A stretch of DNA of 64,000 nt from Chinchilla lanigera (Eukaryota; Chordata; Mammalia; Rodentia; Chinchillidae), in the NCBI RefSeq assembly GCF_000276665.1, contig NW_004955415.1:32942012-33006011 (forward strand), written 5' to 3'. The notes under the pieces are model-generated. The model did not search any database, was not told the DNA's origin, and saw nothing but the letters and a program-made list of their open reading frames with translations. Position numbers and translations under genes: made by a program. Below are positions 43,145 to 53,610 of the stretch, one piece after another; positions within the stretch are counted from its first letter, which is position 1; each line of letters begins with the position of its first letter.

Positions 43145-43665
43145 CTCTTTTATAGAAATGTCACAAGTCCTGATTGTGTGACATGGGGCTGTTTCCTCGG
43201 CTGTAAAGTAGGATGGTGACAGCGTGCCTCTGGAGTGCTGGGCCCTGGCTGGAGGTGGGGGTCGCAGGCTGAGTCAAGAGCATCTTCTCCAGGAAGAGGG
43301 TGGATTTGGGGGTCTCTGGCACAGCTTGGGGACAGGAACCACGGAGCCGCAGCAGGGTGGGGACTCTGAGACTCAGGTGACACTGAAACGTGGTGACTGC
43401 TCTTGTCCCCAGCACATAACAGGGTGCACCCCGGTGAGGCGAAGCCCTGCACCACTAAGGACACACAGCCCCCAGCTGGAGAGCAGAAACTTACACCTAC
43501 ACTGGCAGAGTCCTGAGGACACAGGGCCCAGGCAGGAGAGGTGAGGGAGGAGCTGAGGGCCTGTGCTGTTTGGTGGGAAGGTAAAAATGTGGTTTGGGAT
43601 CAGCGCTCCTGCAAGGGATGGTGGCAGTTCAGGCCAGGCTGCAGCGAAGACCAAGAAAGTAGGGA
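43145..43665. other. Unique DNA, no gene recognised
   Basis: Decayed MIR-like words near 43180-43220 ('ctgtttcctcggctgtaaag'). Otherwise nothing. Confidence 0.35.
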
Positions 43666-43841
43666 ACACCAGGCTTGGTGGCATTCTCCTGTCATCCCAG
43701 CTATTCAGGAGGGTGTGGCAGAAGGATTGAAAGTTTGAGCCCAGCCTGGGCAACTCACAGAGACCCCGTCTCAAAATAAAAAATTAAAGGAAGACTGGGG
43801 ATGTAGCTCAGTGATAGTGCACCTCTGGGTTCCATCCCCAG
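43666..43841 (+). repeat. B1-ID dimer SINE
   Basis: 'aacaccaggcttggtggcat' to 'gggttccatccccag'. Continues directly into another ID body. Confidence 0.88.
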
Positions 43842-43912
43842 TGGCACAAAGTGCCTACCTGGCAAGCACAAGGTCCTGAGTTCAATTCCTGGTACTCAAA
43901 AAAAAAAAAAAA
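43842..43912 (+). repeat. ID SINE, subfamily B, 5'-truncated, fused to a dimer
   Basis: Starts within the body at 'tggcacaaagtgcctacctg' and runs to 'caattcctggtactc', A15 tail. No duplication is visible at its left end. Confidence 0.85.
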
Positions 43913-43957
43913 ACAACGAAGGATAAGTAGAGAAATCCCCAGGACTATCAGAAAAAC

Positions 43958-44135
43958 AAAAAAGTGGGAGTCGTGGTGCACATTTGTCATCTCAGCACCC
44001 TGGAAAGCTGAGGCAGGACAATAGCAAATTTGAGACCAGCCTGGACTTAGCAAGACCCTATCCCCAAAACTGAAAGACGGGCTGGGGACCCAGCTGTGTA
44101 CTATGACGCTGAGTTCAATCCCCTGTACAGCAGAA
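43958..44135 (+). repeat. B1-ID dimer SINE
   Basis: 'gtgggagtcgtggtgcacat' to 'gagttcaatcccctgtacag'. Confidence 0.87.
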
Positions 44136-44159
44136 ATACATGAAAATTTAAGGAGGGAA

Positions 44160-44510
44160 AACAGACCAGGGCTGTCTCAGTTGCAAGTGAAAATTTAAAC
44201 CAAACTGGCTTGAGGAAAAAATAAAAGAATTTCTTGGCTTCTCCAATGGAAAAGTTTAAGGTATGTCAGCTTCGGGCACAGCTGGACCTCGCAGCTCAGA
44301 GTAATCATCTCCCTCTGTCCAGCAAACGTTCCTTAAAGCCTCGTTCTTCTGACGCCTCATTCTCTGGGGAAAACCAAGACCGCAGGGGGGACACGCAGAG
44401 AATCCCAGGACCCTCTCATTGGGTAAACTGGGGTCATGTGTTGCTGCGGAACCAATCACAGGGCCAGGAGCGGGTCACGTGATCGTTCGCAGTGGTGGAG
44501 TAGAGGAAAG
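44160..44510. repeat. Ancient mammal-wide repeat with CCAAT and E-box words
   Basis: 'ccaaactggcttgaggaaaa', 'tctcattgggtaaactgggg' and 'aaccaatcacagggccagga' follow a widespread old repeat. Includes ACCAATCA (44451-44458) and GTCACGTGAT (44474-44483). Confidence 0.5.
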
Positions 44511-44514
44511 ATGA

Positions 44515-44640
44515 CGGACAGAGCGACAATTCATCCAGTCGAGCTTTACTGAGCTTCTGCTGTGTCTGTAACCCTCTTCTAGCTGCCTGCAAGACAGGGC
44601 CGACACTCTAGGGGAAAGCATAATAAATGCTCCCCCGCTA
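44515..44640. repeat. Old mammal-wide repeat end
   Basis: 'tactgagcttctgctgtgtc' and 'gcataataaatgctc' are typical of an ancient repeat also seen near 31800 and 57160. Confidence 0.4.
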
Positions 44641-44682
44641 AGCTCCATCTCCAGTCCCGAGAGCTGAACGTGTTTGTTTGTT

Positions 44683-44748
44683 TCCGGTACCGGGAATCGA
44701 ACTCACAACCTTGTGCTTGCATGGCAGGCGCTGTGCCGCTGAGCTAAC
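44683..44748 (-). repeat. ID SINE, subfamily A, antisense, incomplete
   Basis: 'tccggtaccgggaatcgaac' to 'gccgctgagctaa'. The 5' end of the element (aatccccagcccc) is missing. Confidence 0.88.
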
Positions 44749-44819
44749 GGTTAGATGGGGGAGTTGGACGCACGCCTGTAGTCCTAGCTGTCAGGCTGAG
44801 ATTTTATTTGTAAATGAAC

Positions 44820-45200
44820 TCGCCCTTCACCCCGACTCAGGACTTCCCCTTCCCGTCCCCAGCCCCCTGCTCCTGCGGTTAGGCTCGGTGGCGTTTCCCA
44901 CGCTCGCGGGGACGGGCGTGGGTCGCCTCCATCCCGGCCGGAGAGGGGCGAGGCCGGAGCCCGCGCGGGGCGGGGAGCAGGGTCCCCGGGGCCAGAGTCC
45001 CGACGATGCGGGAGGCCCGGCCTCCGGAGCGTCCGCGCCGCGTGGGTGTCCGAGCCCCGGCCCAGCCCTGAGCCAGCCAAGGCCACCGGGGACAGAGATG
45101 TGGGCTGCGAGGCTGATAGGGCCCTGGCGTTGGCCGGTGGCCGTGGGAGGGCGCGGGAGCTTCCTGTTTGCCCGCTGATGGCCCCGGGTCCCTGTGCCCT
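44820..45200. promoter_or_regulatory. CpG island
   Basis: 29 CpGs in the 180 bases 44881-45060, with GC boxes (ggggcgagg, gcggggcggggag). No repeat. Overlapping 145-176-codon frames on both strands are typical of CpG islands. No recognised exon. Confidence 0.6.
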
Positions 45201-45319
45201 GGCCCTGTGGGAGGGACCCACAGGCGGGAGAGGTCAGAGCCAGCGCTTCCTCTGCCAGGAACAGAAGCGCCCTCTGCACACACCTTTTCCTTTCTCTTTT
45301 TCTTTTTTGTTTTCGTTTT

Positions 45320-45515
45320 ATCAATGCTGAAGATGGAACCCAAGGGTTCCTAGGCAAGCACTAGGCAAGCACTCACCCCTGGGCTGTATCCCCAGCCTTT
45401 TTTGTATTTTTTATTTTGAGACAAGGTCTAACTCACTAAATTCCCCAGACTGTGACTCTTCTGCCTCAGCCTCCTAGAGTCCTGAGAAGATAGACGAGAA
45501 CCACCACTCCCCCGT
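45320..45515 (-). repeat. B1-ID dimer SINE, antisense
   Basis: 'caatgctgaagatggaaccc' with a duplicated 'taggcaagcac', B1 half to 'gagaaccaccactccccc'. Confidence 0.85.
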
Positions 45516-45529
45516 TAAAGGGGGTATTT

Positions 45530-45725
45530 TTGCCAGGTGCAATGGCTCAGACCTGTCACTCTATCTCTTTGGGAGGCTGAGGCAGGAGGATCGCAAGTTT
45601 GAGACCAGCCTGGGCAATTAGTGACTTAATGAGACCCTATCTCAACATAAAATTTAAAGAAAACAAAGGGAGGGCCAGGGATATAGCTCAGTGTGAAGAT
45701 CTTGGATTCAATTCCCTGGTAAAAA
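45530..45725 (+). repeat. B1-ID dimer SINE
   Basis: 'gccaggtgcaatggctcaga' to 'gattcaattccctggtaaaa'. Confidence 0.9.
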
Positions 45726-46087
45726 ATAAAAAAAGAAATAACAAAGACAGAAAAAGAAATGGCCTCCTGTAGATTTTCCTCTTGCTTGGTGGTGACTGCT
45801 TTCCTAGTGTGCCCAGTGCCGGGGTTCCCTTCCCAGCACCCCAAAGGAAAAAAAGACATAAGAAGCATGAAAAGACTGCCACAGAACATGGGAAATATTT
45901 GCCGAGCGTGTATCTGAAAGGAAGAATTGGAGCCAAAATACACATTTGAAAAACTTTCAAAATAAGAATGCTTTCTTATAAGAATATATATAGAACTCAA
46001 TAATAAGACAGAAAAATTTAAAATGGGCAAAAGATTTCACCAGACGCTTTGCCAAACAGGATACATGGATGGCAAATAAGGACAAGT

Positions 46088-46232
46088 AGCTGGGCATGGT
46101 GGCGCACACATACAATCCCAGCACCTGGGAGGCTGAGGCAAGAGGATTGCTCTGAGTTCAAGGCCAGCCTGGGCTACACAGTGCAACCCTGTCTAAAAAA
46201 TAAATAAATGAATGAATGAATGAATGAATGAA
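46088..46232 (+). repeat. B1 SINE with (AATG)n tail
   Basis: 'agctgggcatggtggcgcac' to 'gcaaccctgtctaaaaaata', then AATG units to 46232. Confidence 0.92.
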
Positions 46233-46249
46233 TAAAAATAAAGACAGGA

Positions 46250-46415
46250 GGCTAGGCATGGTGGTGCATGCCTGTAATCCCAGCACTCAGGAGGCTGAGG
46301 CAGGAGGATCGTTGTGAGTTCGAGACCAGCCTGGGCTACAAAGTGAGCTCACGGCCAGCCCAAATGGCAGGAGAGACCCTATCTCAAAAAGACAAAAGGA
46401 AAGAAAGAAAGGCAG
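46250..46415 (+). repeat. B1 SINE with internal duplication
   Basis: 'ggctaggcatggtggtgcat' to 'agaccctatctcaaaaagac'. Confidence 0.94.
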
Positions 46416-46511
46416 AAAAGACAGGGGAAGACACTCAGCATCGCTAGTTGGTAGAAAAATGTAAATTAAAAGCACCAGGAGAGGCCGCTTTGGAGCCAAA
46501 TGAGAGGAACT

Positions 46512-46592
46512 AGGAGCTTGAGGCAGGGCGCAGCTCAGTGGGGAGCAGGTGCTGCCCTGTGTGAGCCCGGAGCTCATCCTCAGCACTGCAGA
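46512..46592 (+). repeat. ID-type SINE, diverged
   Basis: 'gagcttgaggcagggcgcag' to 'gctcatcctcagcactgcag'. Confidence 0.6.
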
Positions 46593-46664
46593 AAGCGGTG
46601 CCAAGACCTTAGACTGACATGAGGGCGTGGACAGTGGGAACCTCAGCTGTCCCTGACCAGTGTG

Positions 46665-46795
46665 TGTGAAATGGCAGCACACACCTGTAATCTCAGCTAC
46701 TGTGGAGGCTGAGGCAGGAGGATTGCTTGAATTTAGGAATTCAGGGCTAGCTTGGGCGACATGGTAAGACTCATCTCAAAATAAATAAGAAGTGT
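46665..46795 (+). repeat. B1-like SINE
   Basis: 'atggcagcacacacctgtaa' to 'gactcatctcaaaataaata'. Confidence 0.88.
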
Positions 46796-46949
46796 AAACA
46801 GACGTGTAGCACGTGACCTAGACGTGAAACCACGAGCTCACACAGGGTGACAGCATTATTCACACCTGCCAAGAGGTAAGACAACCCAAGGGTCCAATGG
46901 GGAAACAACCAGGGTCCGATGAGTATCACTCAGCAAAATATAAGTCTGC

Positions 46950-47232
46950 TGTGGAGCTGCACACCTGTCAACCCAGCACTCTGGGAGGCTGAGGCAGGAG
47001 GATTGGAAGTTTGAACCCAGCCTGGACAACTTAGCAACTTAGTGAGACCCTTCCTCAAAAGAATAATAATAGGGCCGGGGATTTAGCTCAGCAGCACAGC
47101 GCCTGCCTGGCAAGCACAAGGTCGTGACTTTGATTCCCAGTACTGGAAAAAAAAAAAAGAATAATAATAAAAAGGGCTGGGGATAGAGCTCCATGCAGAG
47201 ACCTCAGGTTCATTCCCTAGTGGTGCAAGAAA
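46950..47232 (+). repeat. B1-ID dimer SINE split at its linker by an ID
   Basis: B1 half to 47071, ID half 47175-47232 ('gggctggggatagagctcca'). Confidence 0.9.
47072..47157 (+). repeat. ID SINE, subfamily A, with 12-bp target duplication
   Basis: 'gggccggggatttagctcag' to 'gattcccagtactgg'. AGAATAATAATA at 47060-47071 and 47158-47169. Confidence 0.94.
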
Positions 47233-47317
47233 GGAGGAAGGAAGCCGGAAAGGAAAAAGAAAAAGGAAACAAGTGATAAATGCAATAACACAGATAAACC
47301 TCAAAAAGATATTGACC

Positions 47318-47482
47318 AAACTAGGCATGGTGGCACACATGCCCAGCTATCAGGGAGGCTGAGGCAGGATGCTCCTCAGTTTGAGGCCGGCCTAAGCAAC
47401 TTAGCAAGACTCTGTTTCGAAATACTAAAAACACCGGGGATGCAGCTCAGCACTCCCTGAGTTTAATCCCCAGTACTGCAAA
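47318..47482 (+). repeat. B1-ID dimer SINE
   Basis: 'aactaggcatggtggcacac', 'accggggatgcagctcagca' to 'tttaatccccagtactgc'. Confidence 0.88.
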
Positions 47483-47640
47483 AAATGAAAGCCGGACAAA
47501 AGAAGCCAGATCCAAAGTATTCTGTGTACTAAGATTCCATTGCTGTGGTGTTGCCAGGAAAGGCCTGGGACAGGAAGCCAACCAAGGGATGACCTGAGCT
47601 TGGGGACAAACTGCGGATGAGGGACTTTGGGGCAAAATCT

Positions 47641-48260
47641 CAACTGCGGGGTGAGGGGGCTGCACAGCTCAGCGACGCTGAGACCCAGCTGACCAGGGCG
47701 GCAGGTTGCACGCTGTGTAACCCAGGCTGAGGCTGCACCGACTGCGGCTTCAGCCGCTCACAGGCGAGGTCAGCACCATCCAAGTCACTGAGTCCAGGCC
47801 CCCAGGCCCTGCTCTGAGCCCAGGGCCACAGAGGGAACCAACAGAGAAAGGTCCCCACCCTGGCCGCAGCCAGGGGCAAGATTAAGAAGACAGGAAACAA
47901 GATCTCAAAGTCAGATCTACTGATGTTCAAATTGTGATCCTACTGAGAAAACAGCAAAGGGCGGAGCAGTTTTCAGGGAGGGGTCAGGGAAGGTGCTGGA
48001 AAAGGTGAAGTTTGAGGCAGGAGGGAGCCCTGAAGGGTTGGGGGCAGTGGAAAGGTCCTTGGGTAGAGCACGCCAGGAACAGCAAGGGGGAGAGTGAGGG
48101 GGAGAGGGCAGGGGGGGTGACTGGACAGGGCGCAGGGCCAGTGGGGCCACAGGAAGGGCTTTGGCTTTTGTGCTGAGTAAGTGGGAACCATGGAGGGTTC
48201 TTGAGCAGAGGAGGGATGAGAGCAGACAGAATCATGGGATAAGAGGTAGAAGGCCAAGGT
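47641..48260. other. Unique DNA grading into an old repeat
   Basis: 48165-48240 ('gggaaccatggagggttctt', 'gagcagaggagggatgagag') resembles an ancient repeat also seen at 63085. 48083-48116 is a G/A-rich low-complexity tract. No gene. Confidence 0.4.
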
Positions 48261-48275
48261 GAAAGAGACAACACT

Positions 48276-48392
48276 AGGGGCTGGGGATTTAGCTCAGCAG
48301 CAAAGCACCTGCCTGGCAAGCACAAGGTTGTGAGTTCAGTTCCCGGTACTGGAGAAAAACAAAACAAAACAAAACAAAACAAAACAAAAAAA
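48276..48392 (+). repeat. ID SINE, subfamily A, with 15-bp target duplication
   Basis: Complete body and (AAAAC)n tail. Perfect GAAAGAGACAACACT at 48261-48275 and 48393-48407. Confidence 0.96.
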
Positions 48393-48474
48393 GAAAGAGA
48401 CAACACTGGTCCAAAAAGGACATGATGGGTCTAGACCAGGTGGAAGAGATGGAAATGCATAAATTCTAGATAGG

Positions 48475-48735
48475 AGCTCAGCATGGTGGGGCATGCCTAT
48501 AATCCCAGCGTTAAAGAGGCTGAGGCAAGAGGATCACTCTGAGTTCAAAGCCAGCAAGTACTCTACGACTGAGCTACACCCAGCCGCCCCACCCCATTTC
48601 TTTTATTCTTTTACTTTATCTTTCTCTGCGGAGCATGGAGCTTCACTCTAAGTTGCCCAGGCTGGCCTTAAACTTGCAATCCTCCTGCCTCAGCCTCCCG
48701 AGTAGCTGAAATGACAGGCGTGTGCCACCAGGCCT
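48475..48735. repeat. Partial B1 (+) then antisense B1-like SINE
   Basis: 48476-48556 sense, broken off inside 'gagttcaaagccagc'. 48556-48586 an ID end. 48615-48735 antisense B1-like. Confidence 0.82.
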
Positions 48736-49355
48736 CGAATCCAAGAACTTTTTCCCTAGCATCTGGGCCAGCAGGGAAGAAACTGAGGCTCAGAGAGATT
48801 ACAGGAGCTGCCCCAGTCCTCCCATCTCCTACTGTGTCCCGGGACCCTCTGCTTTTGTCCTCCCCTTGGCTTTGTTTCCAAGCCTCCTCCCTGGGGACCC
48901 GTCCATGTGCTGCTGATTCCTTTGTCCTGAGCTCATAGGGTAGCAGCGCCTGTGCTCCTAATGTGGAAAAGTCCGAGCGCTTTCCTCCTGGGGCAGAGGG
49001 CAAGCTGCATCCCCAGCGGCCTCTCCATGGTGTCCACCCCAGCAGGCACCGACCCTGCGGGCCCAGCCTCCCCTGCCGCCTCCCACTCACTTCCTCTTGC
49101 AGCCTCTCTGCCCACGCCTGCCCCAGCCTCCTCCCGCCACCACAGAAGAGTGGGTATGTCCTAGCGCCCTGTGTCTCTGGCCACTGGGCTCTGTAGCTTT
49201 GTCCCTGCCCCCACCACATGGCATCCTCAGTCCCTCCTCCACAGAGGGAGTGCCACTTAGAAGCGACAGTGCCGCGTGCACCGGAACTGCTAGGTGCTCA
49301 TTAATACTCAGCCCGGGGTCTCCTGAGGCCCTGGAAGGACAGACTCCTATTCCCA
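48736..49355. other. Unique DNA, no gene recognised
   Basis: Open frames up to 183 codons continue into SINEs. 49290-49310 ('ctaggtgctcattaatactc') looks like a MIR 3' end. Confidence 0.35.
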
Positions 49356-49357
49356 AA

Positions 49358-49540
49358 CGGGCTGTGGCGGCGTGTGGCTGAACTCCCAGCTTCCTAGGAG
49401 CCTGAGGCAGGAGGATCGCAAGTTCCAGCTTAGCCTGAGCAAGGCAGAGACTCAACAAGACCCGGGCTCAAATTTTAAAACAAAAAAGGGCTGGGGATGC
49501 AGCTCGGTGTGCAGGCCCTGGGTTCAGTCCCAACGGGGCA
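49358..49540 (+). repeat. B1-ID dimer SINE
   Basis: 'gggctgtggcggcgtgtggc', 'gggctggggatgcagctcgg' to 'gttcagtcccaacggggc'. Confidence 0.87.
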
Positions 49541-49895
49541 AAAAGAAAAACAAGTCCCAGATGTGAGGCCTTTGTTGTAGCGACTCTCCCACCATCCCCA
49601 CTTCCTGGCCTCCGCCCCCGCGGGGTCCTCGCTCTTCAGTGTGGACCAGACCCGGCGACTTGTGACCAAGCAGCGGGTGTTGCTTCTGCGTTGAGGCCTT
49701 CGGTCCTGCTCCCAACCCCACCTCCTCTCCGTCTCTCTGTCTCTGTCTCCCTCTCCCGCCAGCCGCTGTGTTATGAATTATCCCATAGGCAGGACCGTGT
49801 GACAGAGAACCCAGGTGGCCTCTGGCGCCTATAAGGAACTGAATCCGGACACCACATGTGTGAGCTTGGAAGTGGGTCCTTCACAACTTCAGCAG
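49541..49895. other. Unique DNA, no gene recognised
   Basis: Pyrimidine-rich patch 49725-49762. 49780-49870 has LTR-like wording ('caggaccgtgtgacagagaa'). Confidence 0.35.
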
Positions 49896-49896
49896 T

Positions 49897-50035
49897 TGAG
49901 GGCCTGGTGGCGCACTCCTGAAACCCCAGCACTCAGGAGGCCGAGGCAGGAGGATCACTGTGAGTTCAAGGCCAGCTTGGGCTACATATCGAGTCCTTGT
50001 CTCAAAAAACCAAAACCAAAACCAAAATCAAAACT
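49897..50035 (+). repeat. B1-like SINE with (AAAACC)n tail
   Basis: 'gagggcctggtggcgcactc' to 'gtccttgtctcaaaaaacca'. Confidence 0.92.
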
Positions 50036-50329
50036 TCCCCAGTTGAACCTCCACTGACACCTGGCCTGCACCTGCGCAAGGCCCTAAGGCAGGGTACTTG
50101 GCCAACCCCGTTTCCTGACCCTGGAGGCTGTGAGCTCGCCCCAGTCCATGTGCACAGTCATATTCAGCGTCAAGGCGTGTGGGGCAATAGAGGACCACAC
50201 AGAGGACAGCAGTTCCCTAAGACTAACATCGTAGCCATGGCAACATCACAGCCCAGTGATTCTGCTTCATGTGTTTGTGCTGGTGCCAGGATAAACAAAC
50301 CTACTGTGTTGCCAGTTGTATAAAGGTAT

Positions 50330-50442
50330 AACAGGGTGGCAAACACCTGTCATCCAAGCACTCTGGGAGGCTGAGGCAGGAGGATCACAAATTCAAGCCC
50401 AGCCCTGGTTGCATAGTGAGATCCTGTCTCAAAACCAAAGTG
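50330..50442 (+). repeat. B1-like SINE
   Basis: 'taacagggtggcaaacacct' to 'gatcctgtctcaaaaccaaa'. Confidence 0.88.
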
Positions 50443-50522
50443 TAGCACACATAAATATCAGGTGTGGTACATTACCCCTGATAATGATAATAAATGACTG
50501 GTGTATGTATTTGTTATTATTT

Positions 50523-50627
50523 TTTTAAATTTTAAGACTTAGTCTAGCCTAGCCTTGAACTTAGGCGATCTTCCTGCCTCAGCCTCATAAGTGCTGGGAT
50601 GCCAGCTGTGCTCTCCACACCTGGCTT
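50523..50627 (-). repeat. B1-like SINE, antisense
   Basis: 'aagacttagtctagcctagc' to 'ctgtgctctccacacctggct'. Confidence 0.85.
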
Positions 50628-50871
50628 GTACTGTACTTTTCATCAGGCACAGCTTCTTACCCCGAAGGCTGCTACGACGCAGTGTGCCGTGCAGCAGCAG
50701 CAGCTCAGCTGTCCTGTGCCTCTCGCCTCTCTTGAGTGCATGGAGAGGCCAGACGGAGCCATGGACCCATCGTCTGGTTTGTGAAAAGTAGCTGCAGGAT
50801 GCCGAAGAATGACAGACTCTCCAGTGACACGTTTCTCGGAGTGACGTGTGACTACTTCGTAGCCTTACGTA

Positions 50872-50990
50872 CAGCTGGGCGTGGCGGCGCACGCCTGCCC
50901 TCCCAGCGCTCTGAAGGCGGCAGCGGAAGGATCTTGAGTTTGAGTGAGGACAGCCCGGGCTGCATAGTTAGACCCTGTCTCACCCGGCTC
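50872..50990 (+). repeat. B1-like SINE
   Basis: 'agctgggcgtggcggcgcac' to 'agaccctgtctcacc'. CpG-rich, so probably little decayed at those sites. Confidence 0.85.
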
Positions 50991-51249
50991 CAATTTTAGG
51001 TTTAATTTGTAGCACACCAATAGATAACAGATCTGTTATATCTATTATACCCAGATTGGACCAGAACTGGTGAAGGAATTGAGTGTTACAGTTTTTGCCA
51101 TGCTGGGAAAAGGTGGTCATAGATATCCTTTGGCTGCCTTCCCCTGATTGCGGAGCTTGAGACAAGGATTTGAGCACAGCCCCTGCGTGAGGAAGGATCT
51201 GAGGACACAGCCAGGGAGGAGACGCGAGACCTGAGGGAAAGGCAGCCTT

Positions 51250-51300
51250 ATGGGGAGCGCTATAGTGTGAATGCAACATGTCCTTCCCCAAACTCGTGCT
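51250..51300 (+). mobile_element. MaLR-like LTR 5' end
   Basis: 'gctatagtgtgaatgcaaca' then 'ttccccaaactcgtgctgac'. Further LTR-like pieces at 51620-51790. Confidence 0.45.
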
Positions 51301-51306
51301 GACTCC

Positions 51307-51308
<2 letters not shown>

Positions 51309-51355
<47 letters not shown>

Positions 51356-51445
51356 TATGTTGCTAGGAATGGAAACCAGGGCCTTGCAGGTGCTAGGTAA
51401 GCACTCATCACTGAGCTATACCCCGCCCCACCTCCTGTCAGGTGA
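51309..51445 (-). repeat. (GT)n and antisense ID-type SINE
   Basis: GT run 51309-51348 then 'gttgctaggaatggaaacca' to 'ctgagctataccccgcccca'. Confidence 0.82.
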
Positions 51446-51507
51446 CCCTGACTGTGAGATAGAAAGGCGGGTGCCGGGTGGGCCGGGTGGGCCCCTGAAG
51501 AACTGAC

Positions 51508-51600
51508 AGGGGCTGGGCTGTAGCTCGGGGCAGCGGCCATCCCCTGTCTAGCACCAGTGAGGCCCTGGGTTCCACCTGCAGCACGCCAAGAAAATAAAAG
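51508..51600 (+). repeat. ID-type SINE, diverged
   Basis: 'ggggctgggctgtagctcgg' to 'gttccacctgcagcacgcca'. Confidence 0.72.
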
Positions 51601-51797
51601 GTGAGAAGGACTCTGCTCTCAGGAATGAATGGAAGCCTTGTAGCGCTTAATGGATTAATGGCTTACCAGGTGGTGCTGAGCCTGGGTCTGCTCTGAGCCC
51701 CTTTTGCCAGGTCTGAAGTGCCCATCTCTAGCCATGTCAAGCCTTCCACCACCGTGCGACTCTGTCGTCAAAAAGGTAATCATGATGGACTCTGCTG

Positions 51798-51882
51798 CTA
51801 GTCTGGCATCCCAGCATTCTGAGAAGCTGAGGCAGGAAGATGACCAGTTCGAGACCATCATGGGCAACTTAGTGATTTAGAA
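51798..51882 (+). repeat. B1-like SINE fragment
   Basis: 'agtctggcatcccagcattc' to 'gggcaacttagtgatttag'. Confidence 0.8.
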
Positions 51883-51967
51883 ACCTATAGAGAGCCCTTC
51901 CTGGTCCTTCTCGCGGTTTGGGAGCTTTATATTTGTAATCCCACGGAAACCAAAAAAAAAATAAAGA

Positions 51968-52152
51968 AGAGCTGAGTGTGATGGTGCACGCCTGTAATCC
52001 CAGCACTCGGGAGGCTGAGGCAGGAGGATCGTTGTGAGTTCAAAGCCAGCCTGGGCTACAAAGTGAGCTCAAGGCCAGCCTGAACTGCACAGGGAGACCC
52101 TACCTCAAAAAGGCCAAAAAAATAAAATAAAATAAAATAAAAAATAAAAGCC
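51968..52152 (+). repeat. B1 SINE with (AAAAT)n tail
   Basis: 'gctgagtgtgatggtgcacg' to 'agaccctacctcaaaaaggc', tail from 52115. Confidence 0.94.
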
Positions 52153-52860
52153 CCATGGAAACATTATTGGAACTCTAGTGAGTTAATTCCAATCTACCAC
52201 ATCCAGTGCAACCCATGGTGAGAATAAAGGCACTAAGGCATATTTGTAGTTGTGGGGAGCCAAGGGGCCCTAAGTCCAGCTAGGGTGATGGCCATCTAGA
52301 ACAAAGGCCTGGACCAAGGACCAAACCCAGATTTTATTCATTTGTGAAGAAGAGAGTGGCTTGAGGATGAGTGACTGTGAGAACGACAGGAAGTATGCGA
52401 GTGCCATGAGCCTTGCTAGGAAGGAGGCCTGAAATCATGTCTGCAATGCACAGAAAGAAGGCTATGCAGAAAGAGTGATCTGCATGCACCACTGAGGTAG
52501 TATCCAATGTTTTGGGTCAGTGCTTCAGCTTGATGTGCAATCTCATATGACCTGGGAAGTCAGAGACTTTTACCTTGAGGCTGATCCAGCTCTCCATCCC
52601 GCCTGGCTGGCTTACACGTTTTATTTGGAAGCCGCAGGGGCAGGGAAACACTGCCCTGTCCAAGGACTACACTTCAGCACCTCGGCTGGACCAATTTGCA
52701 TTGCTTAAGGCCAATTGAAGGATAAGGAAAAGTCCTAGCCAGCTCTGCACACAGCCATGCATGGCAGAGGGGCTCAGCCAGAATGGAGGCAACTGCTCCT
52801 CCTTCAAGGAGAGCCCCCCAGGTGATCCTCCGCAGAGACCCTGTCTCAAAATAAAAAATA
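52153..52860. other. No gene recognised
   Basis: Old non-SINE DNA. Frames of 60-90 codons without support. Confidence 0.3.
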
Positions 52861-52863
52861 ATT

Positions 52864-53085
52864 TTAAACTGGGCACGGTGGCACATGCTTGTGGTCCCCG
52901 CACTTGGGAGGCTGAGGCAAGAGGATTGCTTCAAGTTCAAGGTCGACTAAAGTTAAAAGCCATCCTGATCAACATAGGGAGATCAACCCTCACCCCCCCC
53001 CCCAAAAAAAAAAACAATTTTTAAGAAAGGGCTGGGGATGTAGCTCAGTGTGAAGGCCCTGGGTTCAATCCCCAGTACTGGGGTA
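52864..53085 (+). repeat. B1-ID dimer SINE
   Basis: 'aactgggcacggtggcacat', a C10 run with A-linker at 52991-53012, 'gggctggggatgtagctcag' to 'caatccccagtactgggg'. Confidence 0.9.
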
Positions 53086-53259
53086 AAAAAGCCATCATCA
53101 CATGTGACCCCTTAATCTTGTGCCAGAACCAGGAGCCAAAGTAAACTCCTCTTCGTGATAATGGAGCCACTCTGCGGTGTTGTGTCATTAGCCACAGCAG
53201 AGAATGGATCAGGGCAGAAAGTATGGATGTATTTATCCACCAAAAGGGATGGAAAGTTT

Positions 53260-53610
53260 GGGGGCCTTAAGCCCAGCTACTCAGTTGGCTGAAGGCAGAG
53301 GATCACAGGCTTGAGCCCAGCCTGGGCCACTTAGAGAGACCCTGTCTTAGGATAAAAAATAAATGGCCATACCCAGGCATGGTGGTACACACCTGTAATC
53401 CCAGCACTCAGGAGGCTGAGGCAGGAGGATCACTCTAAGTTGGAGGTCAGCCTGGGATACAAAATGAGTTCTATATCAGCCTGAACTACATAGTGAGACC
53501 CAGTCTAAAAAAAAAAAAAGAAGCAAAAAACAAATCTATAAAAGGGCTGAAGGTTTATCTCAACATTCCCTGGGTTCCATCTCCAGTGCTGCAAAAAATA
53601 AAAAATAAGA
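53260..53610 (+). repeat. B1-ID dimer SINE split by a B1
   Basis: B1 half 53262-53365, ID half 53539-53605 ('gggctgaaggtttatctcaa'). Confidence 0.87.
53370..53525 (+). repeat. B1 SINE with internal duplication (nested)
   Basis: 'acccaggcatggtggtacac' to 'gagacccagtctaaaaaaaa'. Confidence 0.93.

Larger units (their letters stand above)
45850..47640 (+). mobile_element. L1 ORF2 tail and 3' region, decayed and SINE-shredded
   Basis: In order: 'gaacatgggaaatatttgcc', 'aatgggcaaaagatttcacc', 'acactcagcatcgctagttg', 'cacagggtgacagcattatt', 'gacaacccaagggtccaatg' and 'ccagatccaaagtattctgt'. This is the wording of the last part of mammalian L1 ORF2 and just beyond. Seven SINEs interrupt it. No open frame remains. 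Confidence 0.65.

Noticed and set aside
44474..44483. CLEAR/USF-like GTCACGTGAT as a gene promoter
   Set aside because: It falls in an ancient dispersed repeat and no exon follows, so I list it only as a repeat-borne motif.
44678..45357. 145-176-codon frames on both strands at 45 kb
   Set aside because: They coexist on opposite strands, begin in or end in SINEs, and carry no recognisable motif.
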